Source: Actinomycetota bacterium (GTDB taxonomy: Bacteria; Actinomycetota; Acidimicrobiia; Acidimicrobiales; Ilumatobacteraceae). Taken from it: 16,247 nt of DNA. The position numbers and the translations under genes are program-made. Location: the NCBI GenBank assembly GCA_009927375.1, contig RFNE01000214.1, positions 1-16,247 of the forward strand. The letters are read 5' to 3'. Shown piece after piece: positions 7,783 through 15,408 of the stretch. Each line of letters opens with the position of its first letter. The first letter of the stretch is position 1. Below the pieces are notes generated by a model. It worked only from the letters and a program-made list of their open reading frames with translations, was not told where the DNA came from and searched no databases.

Positions 7783-8604
7783 ATGATTCGCGCAGCGGTT
7801 ATCGGATCGCCGGTAGTGCAGAGTCTCTCGCCGGCCATGCACAATGCCGTCTTTGCTCGACTCGGTATCGATGCGCACTACGACGCGCTCGATGTCGCGC
7901 CGTCTGAGTTCTCAGAAACTATTGATCGTCTCCGTCATTCCGAATACGTCGGGCTATCGGTGACGATGCCACACAAGGATGCCGCTTTCCGCGCGTGTGA
8001 CGAAGTGTCCGAGAGCGCGCGTCGGATCGGAGCAGTCAACACGATCCACTTTCGTAGCGGTGACGTCGTCGGCCACAACACCGATGGCGTGGGCTGTGTC
8101 AACGCAATTGTTCGGCATGGTTTCTCGATCGTGGGCAAACGTTGTGTGGTGCTCGGCGCCGGAGGAGCTGCGCGTTCGGTCGTCGATGCCTTTGCGTCCG
8201 CTGGGGCGGGTGAGGTGATCGTCGTCAACAGGACCGAGGCAAATGCAAGACGAGCCGTCGCAGGTCTTGATTCGTGCCGCGTTGGATCGCTGGATGACGT
8301 TGCGGGTTCGGACGTGGTCGTCAACTGCACGTCAGTCGGCATGGGTACTGATGAGACACCGGTAGCGAAGGGGGATCTGAATCGTGTGGGTTGCGTCCTC
8401 GATGCGGTGTATCACCCGTTGCGAACGCGACTGCTCGATGATGCGATTGCTGCGGGTGCAGTTGCGATCGACGGATTGTGGATGCTCGTTTATCAGGCAG
8501 TCGAGCAACAGCGACTCTGGTTCGGTCACGAGGTTGATGCACAGTTGATGCGCGACGCCGCACTCGCTGAATTGGCACGGCGAGGCAACGACCCCACGTT
8601 GTAG
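7783..8604 (+). CDS. aroE: Shikimate dehydrogenase (NADP+)
   Basis: A 273-aa enzyme that reduces 3-dehydroshikimate to shikimate with NADPH; the length is typical. The N-terminal substrate domain shows GSPVVQSLSPAMHN (8-21, serines that bind the substrate carboxylate), LSVTMPHK with catalytic Lys65, GAVNTI (83-88) and HNTDG with catalytic Asp101. The Rossmann half has VLGAGGAARSV (123-133), VNRTEANARR (148-157, consistent with NADP preference) and NCTSVGM (181-187). The C-terminal DGLWMLVYQAVEQQRLWFG carries the conserved Gln of the substrate site; Trp replaces the Gly seen in the common DGLGMLVHQA form. It opens the run of five aro genes, 6 nt after mltG, with no ribosome binding site obvious in the short gap. 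Confidence 0.95.
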   Translation: MIRAAVIGSPVVQSLSPAMHNAVFARLGIDAHYDALDVAPSEFSETIDRLRHSEYVGLSVTMPHKDAAFRACDEVSESARRIGAVNTIHFRSGDVVGHNTDGVGCVNAIVRHGFSIVGKRCVVLGAGGAARSVVDAFASAGAGEVIVVNRTEANARRAVAGLDSCRVGSLDDVAGSDVVVNCTSVGMGTDETPVAKGDLNRVGCVLDAVYHPLRTRLLDDAIAAGAVAIDGLWMLVYQAVEQQRLWFGHEVDAQLMRDAALAELARRGNDPTL

Positions 8605-8620
8605 CCTTCGCCGTAAATGA

Positions 8621-8645
8621 CCGCAGGTGGGGGAAAGCCCAGCGG
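8621..8645 (+). promoter_or_regulatory. Imperfect inverted repeat between aroE and aroC
   Basis: CCGC (8621-8624) pairs with GCGG (8642-8645) and TGGG (8628-8631) pairs with CCCA (8638-8641), leaving an AGG bulge and a GGAAAG loop, for a total of 8 base pairs. No T-run follows, so it is a poor intrinsic terminator. It lies immediately upstream of the TAGCCT element and might be an operator or a weak transcript-end signal. It is the only structured piece in the 53-nt gap. This reading is tentative. Confidence 0.25.
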
Positions 8646-8651
8646 TAGCCT
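8646..8651 (+). promoter_or_regulatory. Candidate -10 element TAGCCT for aroC
   Basis: TAGCCT matches TAnnnT, and its last base is 6 nt before the aroC ATG at 8658, the spacing expected for a leaderless transcript. No good purine-rich ribosome binding site precedes aroC, which supports that reading. The same GTAGCCT heptamer also occurs at 8601-8607 across the aroE stop codon. A convincing -35 is missing. Confidence 0.3.
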
Positions 8652-8657
8652 GAATGC

Positions 8658-9821
8658 ATGATTCGGTACCTCACGGCGGGCGAAAGTCATGGCCAGGCGC
8701 TCGTTGCCGTCGTCGAAGGTCTTCCCGCTGGCCTTCGGGTAACCGCAGAGGACATTCAGGCAGAACTCGGGAGACGTCGACTGGGGTATGGACGTGGCCC
8801 ACGCCAGCGTTTTGAGGTCGACGAAATTGAGCTTCTCGGTGGGATTCGACATGGTCGAACGCTCGGATCGCCCGTCTCGATCCTGATCAAGAACACCGAG
8901 TGGTTCCGTAGCGATGTTTGGCACGAAGAGATGTCGCCCGCGCCTGGGGCAACGAAGAAACCGTTGACCCAGCCTCGTCCCGGACACGCCGACCTGTCGG
9001 GAATGCAAAAGTACGGTTTCGATGATGCTCGTGACGTCTTGGAGCGTGCGAGCGCCCGAGAGACCGCCGCGCGAGTAGCGGCTGGAGCGCTCGCCAAATT
9101 GCTGTTACGGGAAATCGGGGTCGACGTATTGTCTCACGTCATCCAGATGGGATCGGTGCGCTCGACGGCTGTTGCGCGTCCGACGATGGCAGATCTCGCA
9201 AAGGTGGACGAGTCGCCAGTGCGCTGTTTTGACGAAAAGACGCAGGACGCAATGATCGCCGAGATCGAAGCGGCAGCGAAAGATGGTGACAGCCTCGGCG
9301 GCGTCGTCGAAGTCCTTGCATATGGTCTTCCCGTCGGCCTCGGCAGTTACGTGCACTGGGATCGCAAGATCGATGGCTTGTTGTCACAGGCGATCATGAG
9401 CATCCAGGCGGTGAAGGGCGTGGAGATCGGTGACGGATTCGAAGTTGCAGGTCGACGGGGGAGCGCCGCACATGATCCGATCAGTTGGGATGAATCGACG
9501 AAGAGTTATCGCCGAGAATCGACACTCGCCGGAGGGACCGAGGGCGGAATGACGACCGGTGAACTGCTCGTCGTACGAGCAGCGATGAAACCGTTGGCGA
9601 CGCTCAATCGCCCGACGCTCAAGACGGTTGACACGGCAACGAAGGAAGAGACCGTCAGCTTCAAGGAGCGAACCGACGTCACCGCGGTGCCCGCGATGGG
9701 AGTCGTCGCGGAAACCATGGTCGCCCTCGTCCTTGCCGCCGAGGCGCAACGGAAGTTCGGTGGTGATTCCGTCCGCGAATTCGCTGCCAATGCTGCGGCC
9801 TTTGCCGACAGCTTGAGGTAG
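8658..9821 (+). CDS. aroC: Chorismate synthase
   Basis: A 387-aa enzyme, typical in length (about 360-400), that eliminates phosphate from EPSP to form chorismate using reduced FMN. Signatures: TAGESHG (6-12) with conserved His11, LGRRRLGYGRGPRQ (37-50) for substrate and flavin phosphate contacts, GGIRHGRTLGSPV (61-73), RPGHADL (107-113) with His110, and ASARETAARVAAGALAK (131-147). Near the C-terminus are SAAHDP, GGTEGGMTTGE and the arginine- and lysine-containing MKPLATL. All family hallmarks are present and no shift is seen. It is the best placed of the aro genes to have its own promoter, because the 53-nt gap before it is the largest between aro genes. aroK begins 7 nt after the stop. Confidence 0.97.
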   Translation: MIRYLTAGESHGQALVAVVEGLPAGLRVTAEDIQAELGRRRLGYGRGPRQRFEVDEIELLGGIRHGRTLGSPVSILIKNTEWFRSDVWHEEMSPAPGATKKPLTQPRPGHADLSGMQKYGFDDARDVLERASARETAARVAAGALAKLLLREIGVDVLSHVIQMGSVRSTAVARPTMADLAKVDESPVRCFDEKTQDAMIAEIEAAAKDGDSLGGVVEVLAYGLPVGLGSYVHWDRKIDGLLSQAIMSIQAVKGVEIGDGFEVAGRRGSAAHDPISWDESTKSYRRESTLAGGTEGGMTTGELLVVRAAMKPLATLNRPTLKTVDTATKEETVSFKERTDVTAVPAMGVVAETMVALVLAAEAQRKFGGDSVREFAANAAAFADSLR

Positions 9822-9828
9822 TTCGTCG

Positions 9829-10376
9829 ATGGGAATGTCCCACGACCAACCTCACAGCACGCGCGTGATCGTCCTGGTTGGTTTGATGGGCTCAGGAAAG
9901 TCGAGCGTCGGGCGTCGGCTCGCAAACGCCATGCGCGTCAACTTCTATGACACCGATGAAATGGTGGCAGCGGCAACCAGGAAGTCGGTCCGCGAGTTGT
10001 TCGCGGAGGGAGAGTCGGCGTTTCGGCTTCACGAGAGAGACGCGCTGATCGATGCACTCGAGCGCGCATCGCAAGGTTCTGGTGTCGTTGCTACTGGCGG
10101 CGGTGTCGTCACCATCCCAGAGAATCGCGCAGACATCGAACATCGTGCAGACGCGGTTGTATGGCTGGATGCGGATATCGATGAACTCGTTGCACGCACG
10201 TCGAGCGGGACCCATCGTCCGCTCCTCGATGGTGGTGCGCGTGGCAAACTTGAAGAGATGCAACAGGAGCGACGCAGTCTCTATGAGTCGCTCGCCACAT
10301 TGAGAGTGTCGACGAAAGGTCGATCCTCGCTTCCATCACCGAACACATCGTGGCCCAACTCGGATCGATCGCCTGA
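9829..10376 (+). CDS. aroK: Shikimate kinase, C-terminus frameshifted in this sequence
   Basis: The enzyme phosphorylates shikimate at O3 with ATP. Visible: Walker A GLMGSGKSS (18-26, Lys24), YDTDEMV (40-46; Asp41 and Asp43 for Mg and shikimate), an arginine in FRLHERDAL, the substrate loop VVATGGGVV and the lid HRPLLDG. As written the frame runs on to 10392 with an implausible tail rich in Ser and Pro after STKGRSS. Moving to the -1 frame near 10306-10310 gives VDERSILASITEHIVAQLGS and a TGA at 10374-10376, about 182 aa in all, the normal length. That stop overlaps the aroB ATG (TGATG), as expected for coupled genes. One missing base, for example GTGGTCGAC read as GTGTCGAC, explains it. The catalytic core is unaffected. 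Confidence 0.9.
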
Positions 10377-11406
10377 TGACTCTTCGTCGTGAACGCGTCG
10401 AGCTGGGGGATCGCTCCTACGACGTCGTCATCGGTGATGGCGCGATCGGTGAGATTGGTGGATTGATCCCGAAGACGGCCGTGCGAGCCGTCGTCGTGAC
10501 GCAGCAGCACCTCCCGGTGAGCGTGCAGTCGATCCTCGAAAAGCATGGATTGAAAGTTGCCACTGTCGAAATCGGTGACGGGAGGAGCACAAGAGTCTCG
10601 CCAGTATCGAAAAAATCATGCGAGTCTGCGCCACTCATTCAATGACACGTGGCGATGTGATCGTCGGAGTCGGGGGTGGAATGGTCACCGATGTCGCTGG
10701 ATACGCAGCCGCATCGTGGCACCGTGGCATTGCGGTCGTCCACGTGTCGACGACGCTCGTCGGAATGGTGGATGCGGCGATCGGTGGCAAGACAGGAGTG
10801 AATATTCCCGAGGGGAAGAATCTCGTTGGCGCGTTCTGGCAGCCGAGCGGGGTGGTGTGTGACACCTCGACGCTTGCCACCCTCCCCGAACGTGAGCGCC
10901 GATGTGGTTACGGCGAGATGGCCAAATATCACTTCTTGACTGGTGACGACCTGCTCGCGATGGATCTTCCATCGCGCATTGCGCGTTGTGTCCGCATCAA
11001 GGCCGACATCGTGTCGCAGGACGAGCGCGAAGGGGGTCTACGAGCGGTTCTGAACTACGGCCACACACTCGGTCACGCGCTTGAAATTGCCACACACTTC
11101 TCCCTCGCACACGGCGAAGCCGTGGCGGTCGGTCTCAAGTTCGCTGCGCTTGTTGCGCATTCGATGGGGAGGATCGATGCATCGCGGGTTGCGTACCACG
11201 ACGACGTCATCGTGAAGGAGTACGGGCTGTCGGTCGCGATGCCCACGGGATTGGCAGTTTCAGAGCTCGTGGATCTGATGAAGCGGGACAAGAAGTCGAG
11301 TGGTGGGCTCACATTCATGCTCGACGGACCGCGGGGCATCGAGATGGTTCGGGACGTACCCGAAGAAATTGTGCTCGATTGCTTGAAGCGCATGGAACTA
11401 CGCTGA
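10376..11406 (+). CDS. aroB: 3-Dehydroquinate synthase, interrupted by one frameshift
   Basis: The enzyme converts DAHP to 3-dehydroquinate using NAD+ and a divalent metal. The ATG at 10376 gives MTLRRERVELGDRSYDVVIG and stays in frame to about 10582; the rest lies in the -1 frame to the TGA at 11404-11406. Adding one G in the run 10580-10582 joins them as EIGDGEEHKSLASIEKIM and yields 343 aa, close to the usual 350-360. In the joined protein: NAD-binding GVGGGMVTDVAGY (98-110), TTLVGMVDAAIGGKTGVN (126-143), metal ligands Glu181 (YGEMAKY), His230 (NYGHTLGH) and His246 (AHGEAV). All active-site parts are intact, so this is probably a working gene with a sequence error. The ATG at 10618 is internal. 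aroQ starts 4 nt downstream. Confidence 0.92.
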
Positions 11407-11410
11407 ATCC

Positions 11411-11854
11411 ATGGCATCGCCACTCGTCGTCATCTTGAGCGGAGCGAATCTGAACTTGCTCGGCCAGCGCGAGCCAGAGATCTATGGTTCGATGACGCTC
11501 GATGATCATGTGGCGTTGGCAAAGAGCGCTGCCAAGGACGCTGGGATCACCATTGAGCACGTGCAGTCGAACGAAGCAGGGGCATTGGTCGAGGCGATCC
11601 ATGCTGCTCGAGGACGAGCGAAAGGGATCATCATCAATCCTGGGGCGTTCACTCATTATGCGTGGAGTCTTCACGACGCCCTCAGCGCGTTCGATGGCGT
11701 GGTGATCGAGGCGCACCTGTCACAACCGCAAGCTCGCGAAGCGTGGAGACACACGAGCGTGATCGCGCCTGTTGCTGACGGAACGATCAGCGGATTCGGT
11801 CCACAGACCTATCCGCTCGCCATCTCAGCAATGGCATCCTTGCTCAAGCGCTAG
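11411..11854 (+). CDS. aroQ: 3-Dehydroquinate dehydratase, type II
   Basis: A 147-aa protein of the small dodecameric type II family, which dehydrates 3-dehydroquinate to 3-dehydroshikimate without a Schiff base. ANLNLLGQREPEIYG (12-26) holds Asn13 and the catalytic Tyr25 with the flexible lid Arg20. SNEAGALVEAIHAA (53-66) and IIINPGAFTH (73-82) follow, then EAHLS with catalytic His102 and AREAWRHTSVIAPVADGTISG (108-128). Some positions differ from common forms: ANLNLLG in place of PNLNLLG, and HLSQPQARE in place of HLSNVHARE, so one substrate-contact residue may be altered. The ATG at 11411 is 4 nt after aroB. With aroE, aroC, aroK and aroB it completes a five-gene shikimate run. Confidence 0.94.
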   Translation: MASPLVVILSGANLNLLGQREPEIYGSMTLDDHVALAKSAAKDAGITIEHVQSNEAGALVEAIHAARGRAKGIIINPGAFTHYAWSLHDALSAFDGVVIEAHLSQPQAREAWRHTSVIAPVADGTISGFGPQTYPLAISAMASLLKR

Positions 11855-11856
11855 TC

Positions 11857-12978
11857 GTGTCTCGGTTCGCTCCGATCGTCGTCGTGGAACGACTCCGTGT
11901 CGTGCGCGCGCGACTAGAGGAGTCCTCGCTCGATGCGGTCCTCGTGGGATCACTCACGAACATCTGTTACCTGACTGGCTTTACTGGGTCCGCGGGCATT
12001 GCCGTCGTGACCAGGAGCGGTGGCGTGTTGTGCGTGGACGGTCGGTACGGACAGCAGGCTCGAGAGCAACTCGATCGGGCACAGTGTGACCTCGAGATTC
12101 ACGTTGCCAAAACGAGTGGCGAGATGAACGAATTCGTTGCGCGAATCGTTTCGTCACAGACGAAGGTCGCTTACGATGCCAACGAGTTCACTCTCGCGCA
12201 ATTCGAGTCACTTGGCGGGAAGTCTGCGCAGATGTGTCGAGTCGATGGGTTCATCGGGGCGGTACGAGAAGTGAAGGACACATCGGAGATCGAGCGCATA
12301 GGTTTCGCGGCGAGGTGCGCGGACGAAGCGCTGCAGATCGTTCCCGAGTTGATCGGACGGGACTCACTCATCACCGAGCGCGACGTACGAGACGAACTCG
12401 AATACCTCATGCGCAAGGCAGGTGCAGACGGACCGAGCTACGACACGATCGTGGCAAGCGGGGAGAATGCCGCACTGCCACATCACCGTCCTGGTTCGAG
12501 GGTTATCCGCGAGGGGGACGCCGTCGTCATCGACGTCGGGGCACTCGTTGAGGGCTATCACTCCGACATGACACGCACGTTTCTCGTCGGTACTTGTTCG
12601 GATCAACTTCACCAGATGTACGAGTCGGTGCGTGAGGTTCAGCAGCACGCCGTGGAGATGGTTCGCCCAGGAGTTCGCTGCGGTGACATCGATTCGTGGT
12701 GCAGGGACGAGTTTGCGCGACGCGGAGTCGCCGATCTCGTCGCACACTCGACTGGCCATGGGGTCGGACTGCTGATTCATGAGTCTCCGTGGTTGCGTGC
12801 GGGCGTCGAGGACCATTTGAAGATTGGTCAGGTGGTGACCGTGGAGCCTGGGCTCTATCGTGTAGGGGTCGGTGGCGTGCGGATCGAGGATCTCCTTGTC
12901 GTGACGCAAACCGGACACACCGTCCTCACACACAGCCCAAAGGAATCTCCGTGCCTGCCATCTCTACCAACGACCTGA
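11857..12978 (+). CDS. pepQ: Xaa-Pro peptidase, M24B family (PepP/PepQ type)
   Basis: A 373-aa cytoplasmic metallopeptidase that removes residues next to proline. The N-terminal creatinase-like domain (about 10-135: LVGSLTNICYLTGFTGSAG, DGRYGQQA) precedes the pita-bread catalytic domain. The metal ligands of the family are all visible: Asp226 (VIDVGA), Asp237 (HSDMTRTF), His301 (STGHGVGL), Glu330 (VEPGLY) and Glu344 (VRIEDLL). Whether it prefers dipeptides or longer substrates cannot be told from sequence alone. The GTG start at 11857 is 2 nt after the aroQ stop. The tail HSPKESPCLPSLPTT runs 28 nt into efp, longer than usual; the last part may be a chance extension. The order aroQ-pepQ-efp is conserved in many Actinobacteria, and coupling to efp, which helps polyproline translation, is suggestive only. 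Confidence 0.93.
   Translation: MSRFAPIVVVERLRVVRARLEESSLDAVLVGSLTNICYLTGFTGSAGIAVVTRSGGVLCVDGRYGQQAREQLDRAQCDLEIHVAKTSGEMNEFVARIVSSQTKVAYDANEFTLAQFESLGGKSAQMCRVDGFIGAVREVKDTSEIERIGFAARCADEALQIVPELIGRDSLITERDVRDELEYLMRKAGADGPSYDTIVASGENAALPHHRPGSRVIREGDAVVIDVGALVEGYHSDMTRTFLVGTCSDQLHQMYESVREVQQHAVEMVRPGVRCGDIDSWCRDEFARRGVADLVAHSTGHGVGLLIHESPWLRAGVEDHLKIGQVVTVEPGLYRVGVGGVRIEDLLVVTQTGHTVLTHSPKESPCLPSLPTT
12939..12944 (+). promoter_or_regulatory. Ribosome binding site of efp (AAAGGA)
   Basis: AAAGGA lies 6 nt before the GTG at 12951 and decides the efp start, because the open frame continues 54 codons further upstream inside pepQ. It sits within the last codons of pepQ. Confidence 0.7.
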
Positions 12979-13514
12979 AGAACGGGATCACCCTGAACCT
13001 CGACGGGACCCTGTACACCGTTGTCGAATTCCAGCACGTCAAGCCGGGTAAGGGTGGAGCGTTCGTCCGTTCGCGCTTACGCAACCTGCGCAGCGGAAAC
13101 ATGCTGGACCGCACCTTCAATGCCGGCGTCAAGGTCGAACAAGCGATCCTCGAGAAGCGCGACATGCAGTTCCTCTACAAGGACGGCGACGAATACGTCT
13201 TCATGGACACCGAGACGTACGACCAGGTCAACATCAAGCCGGTTGCTCTCGGTGAGGCGGCGGATTACCTGATCGAAAATGCGGTCGCGATCATCGCGAC
13301 CTACGAGGGCGAGATCGTGAGCGTCGAGATTCCGGCGGCTGTCGAGCTCGAAATTGCCCAGACGGAACCAGGCATCCAAGGTGACCGCGTCTCCGGTGCC
13401 CGCAAGCCTGCGACGCTTCAGACGGGCAAGGTCATCCAGGTTCCTCTGTTCATCAACATCGGTGATCGCGTGAAGGTCGATACGCGCACCGGCGATTACA
13501 TCACCCGCGTCTAG
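12951..13514 (+). CDS. efp: Translation elongation factor P
   Basis: A 187-aa protein of normal EF-P length that binds between the P and E sites and speeds peptide-bond formation at proline stretches. N-terminal KOW-like domain with the functional loop HVKPGKGGAFVR (29-40; tip residue Lys34), then two OB-fold domains. The C-terminal VKVDTRTGDYITRV is the family signature. The loop keeps Lys in a PGKG turn, as in actinobacterial EF-P reported to work without the lysylation or rhamnosylation seen in E. coli or Pseudomonas; no modification gene (epmA, epmB, earP) is in this window. GTG 12951 is chosen for the AAAGGA site and because MPAISTNDLKNG is the expected N-terminus. It overlaps pepQ by 28 nt and is followed after 2 nt by nusB. 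Confidence 0.97.
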   Translation: MPAISTNDLKNGITLNLDGTLYTVVEFQHVKPGKGGAFVRSRLRNLRSGNMLDRTFNAGVKVEQAILEKRDMQFLYKDGDEYVFMDTETYDQVNIKPVALGEAADYLIENAVAIIATYEGEIVSVEIPAAVELEIAQTEPGIQGDRVSGARKPATLQTGKVIQVPLFINIGDRVKVDTRTGDYITRV

Positions 13515-13516
13515 GG

Positions 13517-13948
13517 ATGGAACCCGGGCGCCGGAATCGGCAACCAGCTCACGATCCGCGCACGGACGCCCGGGAACGTGCGTTGCACGTGCTCTATGAA
13601 GCGCGCGCCAAGTCGAGCTCCGGTCGGTCGGTGATCGAGTCGCAGGTCCTTCCCGTGGACGAGATGACCGCAGACATCGTCGGTGGCATCGACGACAACA
13701 TCGAGGCGATCGACGCCCGAATTTCGAACCACGCGGTCGGATGGACCTTGACGCGGATGCCCGTCATCGACCTCTCGGTCCTGCGTATGGCGACTTTCGA
13801 ACTCGTCTACCGCAGGGCGGTGCCCACTGGCGTGATCATCAACGAGGCGGTGGAGTTGGCAAAGCGATTCTCGACTGATGAATCTCCACGTTTCGTGAAC
13901 GGGGTGTTGTCAGCGATTGCCCGTGAGGTGCGACCCGAAGACAAGTAA
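13517..13948 (+). CDS. nusB: Transcription antitermination factor NusB
   Basis: A 143-aa all-helical RNA-binding protein that joins NusE (S10) on boxA RNA and supports rRNA antitermination. After a basic, probably disordered N-terminus (MEPGRRNRQPAHDPRT) come the family hallmarks DARERALHVLYEARAKS (17-33), a middle helix pair with TLTRMPVIDLSVLRMATFEL (77-96), and the C-terminal VPTGVIINEAVELAKRFSTD then RFVNGVLSAIARE. The GVIINEAVELAK and FVNGVL runs are diagnostic. The ATG lies 2 nt after the efp stop, with GGG of TAGGG just before it and no separate ribosome binding site, so translation is likely coupled to efp. efp-nusB adjacency is widely conserved. Confidence 0.95.
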   Translation: MEPGRRNRQPAHDPRTDARERALHVLYEARAKSSSGRSVIESQVLPVDEMTADIVGGIDDNIEAIDARISNHAVGWTLTRMPVIDLSVLRMATFELVYRRAVPTGVIINEAVELAKRFSTDESPRFVNGVLSAIAREVRPEDK

Positions 13949-13957
13949 GTTCCTCTC

Positions 13958-15380
13958 GTGGCCCGACAGGTGCGAGTCTCTCCCAAGTGGTGGATGGTGT
14001 GCGCATTGCTCGTCGGCGCCTACGCGTCGTACATGTCGGTGAAGACGGTTGACATTCACCGAGGTCTCGGAACGTCGGCGTATGACTTTGGCCTCTACGA
14101 GCAGGGGTTTGGTTGCTCTCGCGGTTCGAGTCGCCCTTCGTCACGCTGATGGGGCGCAATCTCTTCGGAGACCACTCGTCATTCATCTTGCTCTTCCTCG
14201 TGCCCTTTTACTGGTTTGACCCGCCGACGTCGTTCCTGCTCGTTGTCCAGAGCGTGGTGATCGCGCTTGGTGCCGTTCCGCTCTTTTGGTACGCCAAACG
14301 CCGGCTGCAGAGTGGTGCTGCCGCGAGTGTGATCGCGCTCGGTTATCTCATTCATCCCGCGGTGGTCTGGACGAACCTCGAGAACTTCCATCCCGACTCC
14401 TTCCTTGGCCCACTCATTGCGCTCGTGCTCGTTGCAGCAGCAGAGAAGCGATGGAGGATCTATTGGGTTGCGGTCGTGCTGACGCTCCTCGTGAAGGAAG
14501 ACGTGGCGTTCGTCCTCGTGCCGATTGGTGTCTTCGTGGCCCTGAGGGGCGATCGGCGTCGGGGAGTGTTGACCGCATGTGCGTCCATTGGGGTGATGGC
14601 GATGATGCTCCTCGTCGTCATGCGGTCGTTCACTGGAGTCGCATTTCGAAATTCGTGGCGCATCCCCTTTGGTGGTTCGGAGGGTTCTTGCGCACTGCGA
14701 TCACTCGACCATGGGACGTCGTCACGCACCTCGTGAGCGACACACGACCTCGATACCTCTGGCAGGTGTTCGCACCACTCGGCTTCGTCGCGGTCCTGGC
14801 GCCAAGTGCACTCATGACAGCCCTGGGTGTCGTCGGCGTGAATCTCGTCAGTACGTTCTGGTACCAGTACCAGGTGCAATACCACTATTCGCTCGTCATC
14901 GTTCCATGCCTCGCCTTCGCAACGACCGAGGCATTGTTCCGCCTGAAGCTCGAGTTCAGGCGGTCGGTGGTCTGGTTCGTCGCACTGTGTTCGATCGTCT
15001 GTGCGTACTTCTGGGTCCCGCTTCCCTTGACGAGCGTCGACTACCAGTCATGGTCACCGTCGAGTCCGCAGGTCGTGGCGACGACGGAGATGTTTGCCCT
15101 GATTCCACCAGATGCATCACTTGCCGCGTATCACCCGCTCACCGCCCAGCTCGCCCGGCGTCGGGAGATCTATTCGTTTCCGAACCCGTTCCAGCGGTCC
15201 CTCTACGGACCTGATGTGTTTGCCAAGGGAGACCGGCTTGCGGCCGCCGACACCGTCCAGTTCGTGATGTTGCCGACCACGCTCAACCCAGATGACCAGG
15301 CGTTGTGGGATCGGGAGTCGGGGGCGTTCGAGGAGGTCGGTCGAAACTCGTGGTGGGTTGTCTTCGAGCGTCGGGGCTAG
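13958..15380 (+). CDS. DUF2079-type polytopic membrane protein, two frameshifts
   Basis: As written it is in three pieces: frame from GTG 13958 to about 14107, the -1 frame to about 14676, then -1 again to TAG 15378-15380. Adding one G to the run 14104-14107 gives GLYEQGVWLLSRF, and one T at 14676-14677 gives RIPFGGFGGFLRTA; the joined product is 474 aa. It has roughly eight hydrophobic segments (first at about 11-27, last about 337-355) and a soluble C-terminal part of about 115 residues. DFGLYEQG (43-50), NLFGDHSS (68-75), NFHPDSF (143-149), KED (180-182) and YHYSLVIVP (309-317) resemble DUF2079 family hallmarks. These proteins resemble GT-C-type membrane glycosyltransferases, but the substrate is unknown. 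It sits 9 nt after nusB, where most relatives have no such gene. Family call moderate; function not assigned. Confidence 0.78.
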
Positions 15381-15389
15381 TGCTAGGGT
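15381..15389 (+). promoter_or_regulatory. Candidate extended -10 promoter (TGCTAGGGT) for the pyr operon
   Basis: TGC followed by TAGGGT fits the extended -10 pattern TGnTAnnnT, directly after the stop of the membrane gene. TTGTCT at 15358-15363 could serve as a -35 but the 20-nt spacer is long. Initiation near 15396 would give a leader of about 55 nt that contains the complete PyrR-binding hairpin and the pyrR ribosome binding site. Confidence 0.4.
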
Positions 15390-15408
15390 CATCCCCGACA
15401 TAAGCGAG

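Noticed and set aside
10376..10640. Programmed -1 ribosomal frameshifting in aroB and neighbours
   Set aside because: The sites lack an X XXY YYZ slippery heptamer in the right phase, and five unrelated genes sharing such control is far less likely than missed bases in runs.
14286..14700. Separate gene reading from 14286
   Set aside because: Only the part after about 14676 reads as membrane protein; the first 130 codons are an Arg-rich wrong-frame reading of the upstream segment, so it is the 3' end of the frameshifted DUF2079 gene.
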